The position numbers and the translations under genes were made by a program. Positions 23,125 to 33,178 of a stretch of DNA of 64,000 nt are shown one piece after another. The notes beneath the pieces are model-generated. The model had not been told where the DNA came from and made no database searches. It saw only the letters and a program-made list of their open reading frames with translations. This DNA is from Thiorhodococcus minor (GTDB taxonomy: Bacteria > Pseudomonadota > Gammaproteobacteria > Chromatiales > Chromatiaceae). The stretch is from the NCBI RefSeq assembly GCF_010820565.1, contig NZ_JAAIJQ010000021.1, forward strand, positions 1 to 64,000. The letters are read 5' to 3'. The first letter of the stretch is position 1. Each line of letters begins with the position of its first letter.

Positions 23125-24495
23125 TCAAGCCTCGCTCCTGACGATGCGGGCGAGCGCATCCCGGTAGCCCCGCATCTCGTCTTCGCAGCGCATTTCCGTC
23201 GCGCAGACCAGGATGGCGGATCCGAGCTCGGGATAGTCCGCGGCCAGGTCGAAGCCGCCGAGGATGTCCTGCGTCGCGAGTGCACGCAGCAGCTCGGCCG
23301 CTGGCGCTGGCAGTCGCAGGACCTGCTCGTGGAAGATCGGGCTCGAAAAGACCGGCTCGACGCCTGGAATCTCGCACAGCATGTCGCTGAGTGCGCGCGT
23401 GTTTGCATGGCAGGCGGCCGCGACGCGCTCCAGTCCCTCCGAGCCCAGCAGCGCCATATGGATGGTGGCGGCGGTCACCAGCAATCCCTGGTTGGTGCAA
23501 ATGTTGGATGTCGCCTTGCCGCGCCGAATGTGCTGCTCCCGCGCCTGCAGGGTGAGCGTGAGCCCGGGCTTGCCGTCGAGATCCACGGTGCGGCCGGCGA
23601 TGCGCCCGGGAAGCTGGCGCACGAAGTCCATCTTGCAGCAGAGGAATCCGGCATAGGGCCCGCCCGAGGAGAGGGGCATTCCCAGTGGCTGGGCTTCGCC
23701 GCAGGCGATGTCCGCGCCCGCCTTGCCCCAGTCGCCCGGCGGCGATAGGAGCGCGAGCGCGATCGGGTTGACCACGGCCAGGGCGAGCGCCTTGCGCTCA
23801 TGGGCCCAATCGGTCAGCGCATCGACGTCTTCCAAGACGCCAAAGAAATTCGGCTGGCCGATGACGACCGCGGCGAGCTCCGCGTCGCCCGCTGCGGCCT
23901 CGAGCTGCGTGGGCTGGGTCTGTCCGGTCTCGGGATCGAAGGGTACGTCGATCAGCTCGATCCCCTGTGGCTCGACGATGCTCCGGACCGTGCGGCGGTA
24001 GGAAGGATGCAAGCTGCGTGGCAGGAGGACCTTGGTCGACTTGGTCTTGCGGTTCGCCCGCACGGCCATGAGGATCGCCTCGGCCAGCCCGGATGCCCCG
24101 TCGTAAAGCGAGGCGTTCGAGGCGTCGAGTCCGGTCAGCGCCGTCATCATGGACTGGAACTCGTAGAGCACCTGCAGGGTGCCCTGGCTGGCCTCCGCCT
24201 GATAGGGGGTATAGGCGCTGTAGAACTCGCCCCGCGTCGCGATCTGCCAGACGGCGGCGGGGACGTGGTGATCATAGGCGCCGGCGCCGATGAAGCAGGT
24301 CGGCTGCCCGTCGGCACGGGCGCGCCCCTGCATCAAGCGGGTGATCTCCATCTCCGACATGCCGGTCGGAATGGCGTCCAGCTCGCCGATGCGCAGCGCC
24401 TCGGGGATCTCGTCGAAGAGCGTGTCGATGGATGACGCGCCGATCGCGGCGAGCATCGCGGCGATGTCGTCTTGGGTGTGGGGTACGAAAGGCAT
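23125..24495 (-). CDS. gcvPA: Glycine dehydrogenase (decarboxylating) subunit 1
   Basis: The other half of the split P-protein, 456 residues. It has the conserved [19 protein letters not shown] start, [13 protein letters not shown]-like motif ([16 protein letters not shown]) and [14 protein letters not shown]. It lacks the PLP lysine, which is in GcvPB. It follows gcvH by 68 bases under the glycine riboswitch upstream of gcvT. Confidence 0.96.
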   Translation of the reverse strand: MPFVPHTQDDIAAMLAAIGASSIDTLFDEIPEALRIGELDAIPTGMSEMEITRLMQGRARADGQPTCFIGAGAYDHHVPAAVWQIATRGEFYSAYTPYQAEASQGTLQVLYEFQSMMTALTGLDASNASLYDGASGLAEAILMAVRANRKTKSTKVLLPRSLHPSYRRTVRSIVEPQGIELIDVPFDPETGQTQPTQLEAAAGDAELAAVVIGQPNFFGVLEDVDALTDWAHERKALALAVVNPIALALLSPPGDWGKAGADIACGEAQPLGMPLSSGGPYAGFLCCKMDFVRQLPGRIAGRTVDLDGKPGLTLTLQAREQHIRRGKATSNICTNQGLLVTAATIHMALLGSEGLERVAAACHANTRALSDMLCEIPGVEPVFSSPIFHEQVLRLPAPAAELLRALATQDILGGFDLAADYPELGSAILVCATEMRCEDEMRGYRDALARIVRSEA

Positions 24496-24563
24496 AGATC
24501 GATATCCAGGGTCCGCGGGGCGCGGACCCTCGCGTTGTGCTCAGACCGGTCTGCGGCGCGAGG

Positions 24564-24959
24564 TCAGTCTTCCTCGTCCTCGACGGCCTGCTCGTAGGTG
24601 GCGGCGTCCAGCAGCGCGCCGAAGGCGGCTGGGTCGGCCGGGGAGATGCGGAAGATCCAGCCGTCCTCGTAGGGGCTGGTGTTGATGGTCTCTGGCGTGT
24701 CCGCCAGGACCGCGTTCGCCTCGACGACCTCGCCTGCCAGCGGGGCATAGATGTCCGAGGCCGCCTTGACGGACTCGACAACGGCGCAGGCCTCGTCGGC
24801 CTCGAGCGTGCGGCCGGCCTCTGGGGTCTCGACGAAGACGATGTCGCCGAGGGCTTCCTGGGCATGGTCGGTGACGCCGACGGTCAGGGTGCCGTCGCCG
24901 TTGTCCTTCACCCACTCGTGCGTTTTGGTGTATCTCAGATCAGCGGGTACTTCGCTCAT
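24564..24959 (-). CDS. gcvH: Glycine cleavage system H protein
   Basis: A 131-residue lipoyl carrier protein that shuttles the aminomethyl group between P-, T- and L-proteins. Lys65 in [12 protein letters not shown] is the lipoylation site. The start at 24959 has a strong ribosome site (GGAGG, 8 bases upstream) and the typical beginning [17 protein letters not shown]; the open frame reaching back to 25313 is an overlap with gcvT. The C-terminus is slightly extended and acidic (EDEED). Confidence 0.97.
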   Translation of the reverse strand: MSEVPADLRYTKTHEWVKDNGDGTLTVGVTDHAQEALGDIVFVETPEAGRTLEADEACAVVESVKAASDIYAPLAGEVVEANAVLADTPETINTSPYEDGWIFRISPADPAAFGALLDAATYEQAVEDEED

Positions 24960-25089
24960 GATGATTCCTCCATCTCGATCCGCGTGGATCTTTGGCTGTC
25001 TTGATACGACTCGGCCGGGCTCAGTCGCACTCGGTCCGCGCCGCTGGGCTCTAAGGGTACCGATCTCCGGGCGGCTTGGCAGCCTGCGC

Positions 25090-26181
25090 TCAGAGTGCGA
25101 TACGCGCCTTGCCGTGCCGCACGAAGGGCGGCTGTACGATGCGTGCCGGCACGGCCTTGCCGCGGATCTCCACCTCGCAGTGGTCCGCGATGCCCGCCTG
25201 GACGCGCGCCAGGGCGATCGACCGCTCGAGGGTGGGGGAGAACCCGCCGGAGGTGATCTCGCCGGCTGCTTGCCCCTCGAAGAGCACCTTCTGGTGGCTG
25301 CGGATGACGCCACGGCCGGTTAGGACCAGGCCGACGAAGCTGCGTAGGGCTCCCGAGTCGCGCAGGCGCCTCAGGGCGTCGCGCCCGATGAAATCGCGAT
25401 CGGCCGGCTCCCAGGCGACGGTCCAGCCGAGACCGGATTCGAGCGGGCCCGTCTCTTCGTCCATGTCCTGGCCGTAGAGGTTCATGCCGGCCTCGAGGCG
25501 CAAGGTGTCGCGCGCGCCAAGGCCGCAGGGCTGCACCCCGGCCTCGTGCAGCGCGCTCCAGACGCCGGGCGCGTCCTCGGCGGGCAGCATGATCTCGAAG
25601 CCGTCCTCGCCGGTATAGCCGGTGCGGCCGACAAACCAGGCGGTGCTCTCGGCGGCGAAGAAGGGCTTGAGCTGTCCGGCTTGGTCGTGGATATCGGCGG
25701 GCAGGAGGGGCAGGGCCTTGTCACGCGCCTGCGGACCCTGCACGGCGATCATCGCCAGATCCGAGCGGCGGTCGATCTGGACCTCGAAGTCGGCGGCGTG
25801 GCGCTGCATCCAGTCGAGGTCCTTGTCCGCGGTCGCGGCATTGACGACGGCGCGATAGCGGCCCGGGGCGCGGGCGTAAACGATGAGGTCGTCCACCACG
25901 CCACCGGCCGCGTTGAGCATGCAGGTGTAGAGCGCCTTGCCGGGCGCTTTCAGCTTGGCGACGTCGTTGGCGAGCAGATGACGCAGGTAGGCCTCGGCCC
26001 CCGCGCCATGGATGTCGACCGGCTGCATGTGGGAGACGTCGAACATACCGGCCGCGCGCCGAACGGCGTGATGCTCTTCGAGCTGCGAGCCGTAGTGAAG
26101 CGGCATGTCCCAGCCGCCGAAGGCGACGATGCGGGCGCCGAGACGCTCGTGCTCAGAAAACAAGGGGGTTCGCAATCCCAT
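25090..26181 (-). CDS. gcvT: Aminomethyltransferase (glycine cleavage T protein)
   Basis: Transfers the methylene group from lipoyl-GcvH to tetrahydrofolate and releases ammonia. The 363-residue protein has [24 protein letters not shown] (catalytic Asp region) and the C-terminal [19 protein letters not shown]. The start at 26181 ([15 protein letters not shown]) matches the family. It is first in the gcv series and lies about 100 bases after a tandem glycine riboswitch. Confidence 0.96.
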   Translation of the reverse strand: MGLRTPLFSEHERLGARIVAFGGWDMPLHYGSQLEEHHAVRRAAGMFDVSHMQPVDIHGAGAEAYLRHLLANDVAKLKAPGKALYTCMLNAAGGVVDDLIVYARAPGRYRAVVNAATADKDLDWMQRHAADFEVQIDRRSDLAMIAVQGPQARDKALPLLPADIHDQAGQLKPFFAAESTAWFVGRTGYTGEDGFEIMLPAEDAPGVWSALHEAGVQPCGLGARDTLRLEAGMNLYGQDMDEETGPLESGLGWTVAWEPADRDFIGRDALRRLRDSGALRSFVGLVLTGRGVIRSHQKVLFEGQAAGEITSGGFSPTLERSIALARVQAGIADHCEVEIRGKAVPARIVQPPFVRHGKARIAL

Positions 26182-26284
26182 CCGACTCTCCGTTGGATCC
26201 GGTCTTGGTGGACCTGAGCGAGCTGCACCGGGCGGTTGGCCCAGGCAGCGCGACAACAGCCGAAGCCGATGGCTTCATGCTGTC

Positions 26285-26485
26285 GCCCCTCTGTCCTAGA
26301 CCTGAGAGTTTGTAGCGAAGCCGCTTGGCTGGACGCTACTGCCCCGTCGGTGGGTAGCCGCCACGTGGTGCGAGGCCACCGCTCTCCAGAGTCGGTCGAT
26401 ATTCCCACGGTCCGTTTGCCTGAGCGATTCCGGGCGGTGTTGCGCCTTCGGCGCCGGCCGATGGCCGGTCTCTCCCGTGGGACGT
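26285..26485 (-). promoter_or_regulatory. Tandem glycine riboswitch
   Basis: Read leftward, the first aptamer has CGGGAGAGACC, the variable stem with CGCCGAAGGCGCAA, then CGCCCGGAAT and CTCAGGCAAA. After GGGAATATCGA comes the second aptamer beginning CTCTGGAGAG and ending AACTCTCAGGTC followed by AGGACAGAGGGG. These are the conserved core elements of glycine aptamers. The position just before gcvT fits: glycine binding turns on its own cleavage. The boundaries are approximate. Confidence 0.92.
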
Positions 26486-26565
26486 GACGCGAATCCTGAA
26501 CTATAAGGGGCGCGCGGGGCGATTGCCAGCCGGATCTCGCCCCGCGGCGCTCGGGGTCCGCGCCG

Positions 26566-27105
26566 TTAGCTCGTTTTGGCGTCCTCGTCGCGGCGGCGTC
26601 GGAAGCTGGTCCCTCCGCAATCCGCGCAAGGCGGGATGCGGCCGGCCTTGACGAAGTGCGTCTCGGCGCCGCAGCGGTCGCAGACGAGGCTTCCGGGGCC
26701 CGTCACCTCACCGGCCTGATAGAGGCTCATCTGGCGGGCCGTCTCGGCCCACTGGGCCAGTTGAAGGCTGGTCTGGTCGGCGACGCGGGTGAAGGCGTCC
26801 ATCATGCGCTGCTCGACCAGCTGAAGGTCGAACCGCCACCAGTCGCGCAGCTCCTGGCCGGTCTCGGCGATGTAGCTGGCGGCGTCCTCGATGTCGCGCT
26901 TGATGAAATCCGAGACCTTGTCGGCCTCCTCGCGCGACAGCTCGCCCAGCTCCACCATGTTGTCCCGGGCCTTCTCCAGCATCTCGCGGAACTTGGGCAC
27001 GGATTCCTTTTGTGCCGTCTCGATGGTCTCATGCGTCTGCTTGAGCATCTGCTCGTAGGCGTGCACGAGCTTGTCGGTCGTGTCTTTTTTGCTCTCATCG
27101 CTCAT
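26566..27105 (-). CDS. ybeL: YbeL/DUF1451-family zinc ribbon protein
   Basis: A 179-residue protein of unknown function. Residues 10-125 form a long amphipathic helical region; the C-terminus has a zinc ribbon with Cys142-x2-Cys145 and Cys160-x2-Cys163, followed by a basic tail (RRRRDED). It is divergent from leuS, and in E. coli ybeL also neighbours leuS-lptE-holA, which supports orthology. Confidence 0.88.
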   Translation of the reverse strand: MSDESKKDTTDKLVHAYEQMLKQTHETIETAQKESVPKFREMLEKARDNMVELGELSREEADKVSDFIKRDIEDAASYIAETGQELRDWWRFDLQLVEQRMMDAFTRVADQTSLQLAQWAETARQMSLYQAGEVTGPGSLVCDRCGAETHFVKAGRIPPCADCGGTSFRRRRDEDAKTS

Positions 27106-27306
27106 TTGTCACCTCGGGACCCATCCCTTCAACTGATTGAGCCAGGCTGCAGCAGCGCGGATTAGGCCTAGCTGACGCGTTGGCCGGCGCCTCGCCGGAT
27201 AGTGCCACCACCCCGGGAGCTCTGGCTAGCAGTCGCGGACGCTCGGCGCTCTGCGCTATTCTAGAAAGGATAGCTTTCAACCCCTTTCGAGCACACACGT
27301 ATCTCC

Positions 27307-29871
27307 ATGCAGACCGACTACGACCCGCGCGCCGTCGAGGCGGCGGCCCAGCGCTATTGGGAAGACAACCAATCCTTCAAGGCCGTCGAGGATCCCTCGC
27401 GAGAGAAGTTCTACTGCCTGTCCATGTTCCCCTACCCATCCGGGCGGCTGCACATGGGGCATGTGCGCAATTACACCATCGGGGACGTGATCGCGCGCTA
27501 TCAGCGGATGCTCGGCAAGAATGTCCTGCAGCCCATGGGCTGGGACGCCTTCGGCCTACCGGCGGAGAACGCGGCCATCCAGCACGGCATTCCGCCGTCG
27601 CAATGGACCACGTCCAACATCCAGTACATGAAGGGTCAGCTCAAGCACTTGGGCTTCGGCTACGACTGGGACCGCGAGCTGGCGACCTGCGATCCGGACT
27701 ACTACCGCTGGGAGCAGTGGCTCTTCACGCGCCTGATCGAGAAGGGCCTGGCCTACCGCTCGCGCGCCACGGTCAACTGGGATCCCGTCGACCAGACGGT
27801 GCTCGCCAACGAGCAGGTCATCGACGGACGCGGCTGGCGCTCGGGCGCGCCGGTCGAGAAGCGCGAGATCGAGCAGTGGTTCGTGCGCATCACCGACTAT
27901 GCCCAAGAGCTGCTGGACGCGCTCGACGGACTGGAAGGCTGGCCGGAGCGCGTGCGCACCATGCAGCGCAACTGGATCGGGCGCTCCGAGGGTGTCCACA
28001 TGGACTTCGGCATCGAGGGCTCGGACGAGGTCCTGGGGATCTACACCACCCGCCCCGACACCGTCATGGGCGTGACCTATGTCGCCGTCGCCGCCGAGCA
28101 CCCGCTCGCCCATGGTGCCGCGAAGGACGATCCCGAGCTGGCGGCCTTCATCGAGGAGTGCCGCCAGGGCGGGACCTCGGAGGCCGAGATCGAGACCATG
28201 GAGAAGAAGGGGCATCGGCTCGGCATCAACGCCATCCACCCCATCACGGGCGAGCCCGTGCCCATCTTCGCCGCCAATTTCGTGCTCATGGGCTATGGCA
28301 CCGGGGCGGTCATGGCGGTGCCGGCCCACGATCAGCGCGACTGGGAGTTCGCCGAGCGCTACGGTATCCCCAAGAAGGCGGTGGTCCGCTCGGCCGATGG
28401 CAGCCCATGCGGGATCGAGGAGGGTGCCTACACGGAAAAGGGCATCTGCTTCGACTCGGGTCCTTTCGACGGCATGGACTTCGACCAGGCGCTCGACGCC
28501 ATCGCCAACTGGCTGTCTGAGCGCGGCAAGGGCTCTAGGACCGTCAACTTCCGGCTGCGCGACTGGGGTGTCTCCCGTCAACGCTACTGGGGCTGTCCGC
28601 TGCCCGTGGTGCAGACCGCAGACGGCGGCGTCCGCGCCGAGACCGATCTGCCGGTGCGCCTGCCGGACGACGTCGTCGTGGACGGCTCGGGCTCGCCGCT
28701 GAAACGCATGCCCGAGTTCTCCAAGCTGCCGAGTGGCGAGACGCGCGAGACCGACACCTTCGACACCTTTTTCGAGTCGAGCTGGTACTACGCCCGCTAC
28801 TGCTCGGCCGACTGCGACACGGCCATGCTCGACGAGCGGGCCAAGTATTGGCTGCCGGTCGATCAGTATGTCGGCGGCATCGAGCACGCCGTGCTGCACC
28901 TGCTTTACGCGCGCTTCTTCCACAAGCTGATGCGCGACGAGGGGCTGGTCGACTGCGACGAGCCCTTCGCCAGGCTGCTGACACAGGGCATGGTGGTTGC
29001 CGAGACCTGGTATCGCGAGGGCGCGGATGGCCGCAAGCAGTGGTTCAACCCGGCGGATGTCGAGGTCGAGCGCGACGACAAAGGTAAGGTCGTCGGCGCC
29101 AAGCTCGCGAGCGACGGCCAGCCGGTGCACTTCGGCGGCATCGAGAAAATGTCCAAGTCGAAGAACAATGGTGTGGATCCCCAGGCGCTGACCGAGCGCT
29201 ATGGCGCCGATACGGTGCGCCTCTACACCATGTTTACCTCGCCGCCGGATCAGTCGCTGGAATGGAACGACGAGGGCGTCGAGGGCGCCTTCCGCTTCAT
29301 CAAGCGGCTCTGGGCGCTGGCCGTTGGCGAGGCCGAGCTGATTCGGTCCGCAGGCGCGCCAGCAGATCTCGACGATTCCGCTCAAGAGGCCCGCCGCGAG
29401 ATCCATGGCGCGCTCAAGAAGGCGTTGTTCGACTATGAGCGTCAGCAGTTCAATACCGTGGTGTCCGCCTGCATGAGCATGGTGAACGTGCTCTACAAGC
29501 TCGACGACACCCCCGCGCGCGCGCAACTGCTGCGCGAGGGCGTCAGCATCGTGCTGCGCCTGCTCGCGCCCATCGCGCCGCACGTGACGCACCATCTGTG
29601 GGTCGAGCTGGGGCTGGGCGAAGACATCCTGAGGTCCGCCTGGCCGCAGGTCGACGCCTCCGCGCTCCAGCAGGACAGCATCGAGTACGTGGTGCAGGTC
29701 AACGGCAAGGTGCGTGGCAGCGTCAAGGTGGCGGTCGATGCCGATAAGGACGCCGTGCAGGCTGCGGCGCTCGCCAATGATCAGATCCGCAAATTCGTCG
29801 GCGACGGCACCATCCGGAAGGTGATCCTGGTGCCGAAGAAGCTGCTGAACATCGTGGTTTCGCCGGCTTGA
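27307..29871 (+). CDS. leuS: Leucyl-tRNA synthetase
   Basis: Charges tRNA-Leu. The 854-residue class I synthetase has the HIGH-type motif HMGH (49-52 in [12 protein letters not shown]), an editing domain with [16 protein letters not shown], and KMSKS at 614-618. The length is typical. First gene of a rightward run leuS-lptE-holA, conserved across gammaproteobacteria, starting 201 bases from the divergent ybeL. Confidence 0.98.
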   Translation: MQTDYDPRAVEAAAQRYWEDNQSFKAVEDPSREKFYCLSMFPYPSGRLHMGHVRNYTIGDVIARYQRMLGKNVLQPMGWDAFGLPAENAAIQHGIPPSQWTTSNIQYMKGQLKHLGFGYDWDRELATCDPDYYRWEQWLFTRLIEKGLAYRSRATVNWDPVDQTVLANEQVIDGRGWRSGAPVEKREIEQWFVRITDYAQELLDALDGLEGWPERVRTMQRNWIGRSEGVHMDFGIEGSDEVLGIYTTRPDTVMGVTYVAVAAEHPLAHGAAKDDPELAAFIEECRQGGTSEAEIETMEKKGHRLGINAIHPITGEPVPIFAANFVLMGYGTGAVMAVPAHDQRDWEFAERYGIPKKAVVRSADGSPCGIEEGAYTEKGICFDSGPFDGMDFDQALDAIANWLSERGKGSRTVNFRLRDWGVSRQRYWGCPLPVVQTADGGVRAETDLPVRLPDDVVVDGSGSPLKRMPEFSKLPSGETRETDTFDTFFESSWYYARYCSADCDTAMLDERAKYWLPVDQYVGGIEHAVLHLLYARFFHKLMRDEGLVDCDEPFARLLTQGMVVAETWYREGADGRKQWFNPADVEVERDDKGKVVGAKLASDGQPVHFGGIEKMSKSKNNGVDPQALTERYGADTVRLYTMFTSPPDQSLEWNDEGVEGAFRFIKRLWALAVGEAELIRSAGAPADLDDSAQEARREIHGALKKALFDYERQQFNTVVSACMSMVNVLYKLDDTPARAQLLREGVSIVLRLLAPIAPHVTHHLWVELGLGEDILRSAWPQVDASALQQDSIEYVVQVNGKVRGSVKVAVDADKDAVQAAALANDQIRKFVGDGTIRKVILVPKKLLNIVVSPA

Positions 29872-29896
29872 GCGAAACGAGGCAATCGCCAGGGGG

Positions 29897-30457
29897 ATGC
29901 GGGTGAGCTGCGATCTGTCCAAGGCCGCGCAACTGGGATCGAGCTGTCCCCGCCATGCCGCCCGCCGCAGGGCTTGGCCGATGGGCTTTGTCGTCGCTGC
30001 GATCCTATTCGCGGCCGGCTGCGGTTTTCAGCTGCGCGGAAGCGTGGAGGTCCCGCCCGAGTACAATCCGATCTTCGTGCAGAGTGTCGGTGGCTCGACC
30101 GTGCGCTCGGCGATCGAGGATCTGCTCGTCGGCAGCAAGGTGCGGCTGACCGAGGATCGCGGCGAGGCCAAGCTGGTCTTGCGCATCCTCTCCGAGCAGC
30201 GCTCCTCGCGCGTCGCGGCGGTGGATGCCAACGGCAAGACCCTTGCCTACGAGCTGCACTATGTCGTTCGCTTCGATGCCCTGGATGCGAGCGGGCAGCA
30301 GCGCGTGCCGCCCCAGACGCTCGATCTCCAGCGCAATTTCGACAATCCGGACGTCGAGGTTCTGGGTAAGCAGCTCGAGGAGGAGCTGATCTACGAGGAC
30401 TTCGCCACGGATGCCGCAGACCGCATTCTCATGCGCCTGCGGGCGGTCTTGGTCTAG
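29897..30457 (+). CDS. lptE: LPS-assembly lipoprotein LptE
   Basis: Outer-membrane lipoprotein plug of the LptD barrel. The 186-residue precursor has a basic n-region (RHAARRRAWP), hydrophobic core GFVVAAILFAAG and lipobox Cys in AAGCGFQLRG, which is the usual LptE beginning. A shorter start at 29981 would leave the signal without positive charge, so 29897 is preferred. It follows leuS by 25 bases. Its partner lptD is at 42-44.5 kb. Confidence 0.93.
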   Translation: MRVSCDLSKAAQLGSSCPRHAARRRAWPMGFVVAAILFAAGCGFQLRGSVEVPPEYNPIFVQSVGGSTVRSAIEDLLVGSKVRLTEDRGEAKLVLRILSEQRSSRVAAVDANGKTLAYELHYVVRFDALDASGQQRVPPQTLDLQRNFDNPDVEVLGKQLEEELIYEDFATDAADRILMRLRAVLV

Positions 30458-30526
30458 CCTGGTGCGCGTGATGTCGGGCGAGACGAGGTCCTCTTCGATG
30501 ACAGGGGCTGGCTGAGGCTGCCTCAG

Positions 30527-31558
30527 ATGCAAGTGCGTTTCAATCGGCTGGCAGGCCACCTCAAGTCCGGGCTTGCGCCGCTCTATCTGGTCTGCGGAGA
30601 CGAGCCTTATCAGCTCGGCGAGGCCGCTCGTCTGGTTCGGGAGAAGGCCAAGCGCGAGGGCTTCGACGAGCGCGAGCTCCTCGACGCCGAGGCGGGCTTC
30701 GATTGGGGGCAGCTGACGGCGGCGGCCGAGTCGATGTCGCTGTTCTCCGAGCGCAAGCTGATCGAGCTGCGCATCGGCAATGGCAAGATCGGCAAGGAGG
30801 GCAGCGAGGCCATCTGCGAGTATTGCGAGCGTCCCTGCCCGGACAATCTGCTGCTGATCCTCGCGCCAGGGCTCGATCGCAAGGATCTCAAGACCAAGTG
30901 GTCCAAGCGGGTCGAGGAGGTCGGGGCGCTCATCCAGGTCTGGCCGCTCAAGGTGCAGGAGCTGGAGGACTGGCTGGAGCAGCGGCTGAAGGCGGCCGGT
31001 TTTACCCCCGCGCAGGGTGTCGCGGCCATGCTCGCCGAGCGCGCGGAGGGCAATCTGCTGGCCGGCGTGCAGGAGGTCGAGAAGCTTCGGCTGCTGCATG
31101 AGCCCGGCGCGCTGCGGCTCGACGATCTTCTGGGCAATCTTGCCGACAGCGCGCGTTTCGATCTCTTCGCCCTGACCGACGCGGCCGTCTCCGGCGACCG
31201 CATCCGCGCTCAGCGCGTTCTGACCGTGCTGCGGGCCGAAGGCACGGCAGATGCCTTGGTGCTTTGGGTGCTCGCCCGCGAGATTCGCATGCTTGCCGAC
31301 GCCGCAGGCACCATGGCGCGCAGGGGCTCTTTGAGCCAGGTCTTCGCCACGCATCGGGTGCCCAAAATGCGCCAGCCAGGCATCGAAAAGGCATTGCGCC
31401 GGCTGCCATCGAGCGTCCTGAGCACTCTGCTTCAGCAGTGCGCGGCGGTCGACCTCATGATCAAGGGGCTGTCGGGCGAAGACCAATGGCACCGGCTGGC
31501 CGTGATCGCCGATTGCCTCTGCACGGGCGTGGGACCGCCGGATGCCGTCGCCGGCTGA
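30527..31558 (+). CDS. holA: DNA polymerase III subunit delta
   Basis: Clamp-loader subunit that opens the beta clamp, 343 residues. It has the family beginning MQVRFNRLAGHLKSGLAPLY and LVCGDEPYQLGEAARLVR, the beta-binding region, and the domain III segment LPKMRQPGIEKALR-like (VPKMRQPGIEKALRRLP). It lies 69 bases after lptE in the conserved leuS-lptE-holA order. Confidence 0.95.
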   Translation: MQVRFNRLAGHLKSGLAPLYLVCGDEPYQLGEAARLVREKAKREGFDERELLDAEAGFDWGQLTAAAESMSLFSERKLIELRIGNGKIGKEGSEAICEYCERPCPDNLLLILAPGLDRKDLKTKWSKRVEEVGALIQVWPLKVQELEDWLEQRLKAAGFTPAQGVAAMLAERAEGNLLAGVQEVEKLRLLHEPGALRLDDLLGNLADSARFDLFALTDAAVSGDRIRAQRVLTVLRAEGTADALVLWVLAREIRMLADAAGTMARRGSLSQVFATHRVPKMRQPGIEKALRRLPSSVLSTLLQQCAAVDLMIKGLSGEDQWHRLAVIADCLCTGVGPPDAVAG

Positions 31559-31740
31559 GGGCCGCGCGGGCCCTGGTCAGTCCGGTGCCGTGCTCGGTTG
31601 AGCGGCCGCTTCGGCTGGGATCTTCATCCATCGGCTTGTGCCGGAGAGATACCCTCGACTGCGTTCTCCGGGGCGGGTCTCCATCGCGTGGGCCTTGTCT
31701 CCGGGGCTTGAGCACTTTTCCAAACGGATAGGTTATTCAG

Positions 31741-33015
31741 ATGCGTGACGACGAGATCACTGATGTCGCCGCCTATATGGCGGACCTTGGGCGCCAGGCC
31801 CGTGCTGCCTCGCGTCAGCTAACGCGCGCAAGCACGGCGGAGAAGAATGCCGCCCTGCTGAAGATCGCCGAGCTCTTGGACGCCGGGCGGTCGCAGCTCG
31901 CCGAGGCCAACGCCCGAGACCTGCAGGCGGGCGCGGCCAAGGGGCTGGACGCGGCGCTCCTCGATCGGCTGGAGCTGACGCCTGGGCGTATCGACGCCAT
32001 GATCGAAGGGGTGCTTCAGATTGCCGCGCTGCCCGATCCAGTGGGCGCCATCTTCGACCTCAATGCCCGACCATCGGGGATCCAGGTCGGCCGCATGCGC
32101 GTGCCCTTGGGCGTGGTCGGCATCATCTACGAGTCGCGTCCCAACGTGACGGCCGACGCCGCCGCGCTCTGCCTGAAATCGGGCAATGCGACCATGCTCC
32201 GCGGAGGCTCTGAGGCCTACGCCTCGAACCAGGCGATCGCCTCCTGCATCCAGCGCGGACTGGTCGAGGCGGGGCTGCCGGCCGAGGCCGTTCAGGTGGT
32301 TGCGACCACGGACCGGGCCGCGGTCGGCGCCATGATCGCCATGCCGGAATCGATCGACGTCATCATCCCGCGCGGCGGCAAGGGGCTGATCGAGCGGATC
32401 AGCCGCGATGCGCGCGTGCCGGTGATCAAGCACCTGGATGGGATCTGTCATGTCTACATCGATGCCGACGCGGACCCAGAAAAGGCCTTTCAGGTGGCGC
32501 TCAATGCCAAGACGCAGCGCTATGGGACTTGCAATACCATGGAAACGCTGCTGGTCGACGCAGCGGTCGCCGAGACGATCTTGCCCAAGCTCGGGGCGGC
32601 CTATTCGGAGATGGGCGTCGAGCTGCGCGGCTGCCCGCGTACCTGCGACATCCTAGCCGCGGCTCTGCCGGCGACCGAGGAGGACTGGGATACCGAGTAT
32701 CTGGCGCCGATTCTCTCGATTCGTGTCGTCGCGGGGCTGGACGAGGCCATGGATCACATCGCCGCTCACAGCTCGGGCCACACCGAGTCCATCGTGACCG
32801 AGAGCTACACCCGTGCCCGGCGTTTTCTGCGAGAGGTGGATTCCAGCTCGGTCATGGTCAACGCCTCCACACGTTTCGCCGACGGATTCGAGTATGGGCT
32901 GGGCGCGGAGATCGGCATCAGCACCGATAAATTCCATGCGCGCGGACCGGTTGGGCTGGAGGGCTTGACCTCTGTCAAGTTCATCGTGCTGGGGGATGGC
33001 GAGATTCGAACCTGA
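31741..33015 (+). CDS. proA: Gamma-glutamyl phosphate reductase
   Basis: Second step of proline synthesis: reduces gamma-glutamyl phosphate with NADPH. The 424-residue protein has the catalytic Cys264 in [29 protein letters not shown] and [12 protein letters not shown]. In related genomes proA commonly follows holA/lptE and precedes nadD; here sqr and a small gene intervene. A 182-base gap upstream holds no clear signal. Confidence 0.96.
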   Translation: MRDDEITDVAAYMADLGRQARAASRQLTRASTAEKNAALLKIAELLDAGRSQLAEANARDLQAGAAKGLDAALLDRLELTPGRIDAMIEGVLQIAALPDPVGAIFDLNARPSGIQVGRMRVPLGVVGIIYESRPNVTADAAALCLKSGNATMLRGGSEAYASNQAIASCIQRGLVEAGLPAEAVQVVATTDRAAVGAMIAMPESIDVIIPRGGKGLIERISRDARVPVIKHLDGICHVYIDADADPEKAFQVALNAKTQRYGTCNTMETLLVDAAVAETILPKLGAAYSEMGVELRGCPRTCDILAAALPATEEDWDTEYLAPILSIRVVAGLDEAMDHIAAHSSGHTESIVTESYTRARRFLREVDSSSVMVNASTRFADGFEYGLGAEIGISTDKFHARGPVGLEGLTSVKFIVLGDGEIRT

Positions 33016-33178
33016 GCTGGCGCGCCGGCTCTAATTGCCTTGCACACTCACCGGGATCTCGTCCTCGACAAGCGTCAGTTCGGCTGTTAAGTATGAACGA
33101 CTGGGTGGATTCGATCCGAGGTCGGACTGAATTTTCGTGGGTGTGTACCCAAAACTCAATCGCAGACGGAGTTTTTGT

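Noticed and set aside
27556-29922. A 788-residue open frame antisense to leuS
   Set aside because: It mirrors the leuS coding phase in GC-rich DNA, has no recognisable domain and is rich in His, Arg and Gly as such shadows are.
33001-33015. GATTCGAACC at the end of proA taken as a tRNA T-arm
   Set aside because: It is inside the proA 3' end and no cloverleaf can be built around it.
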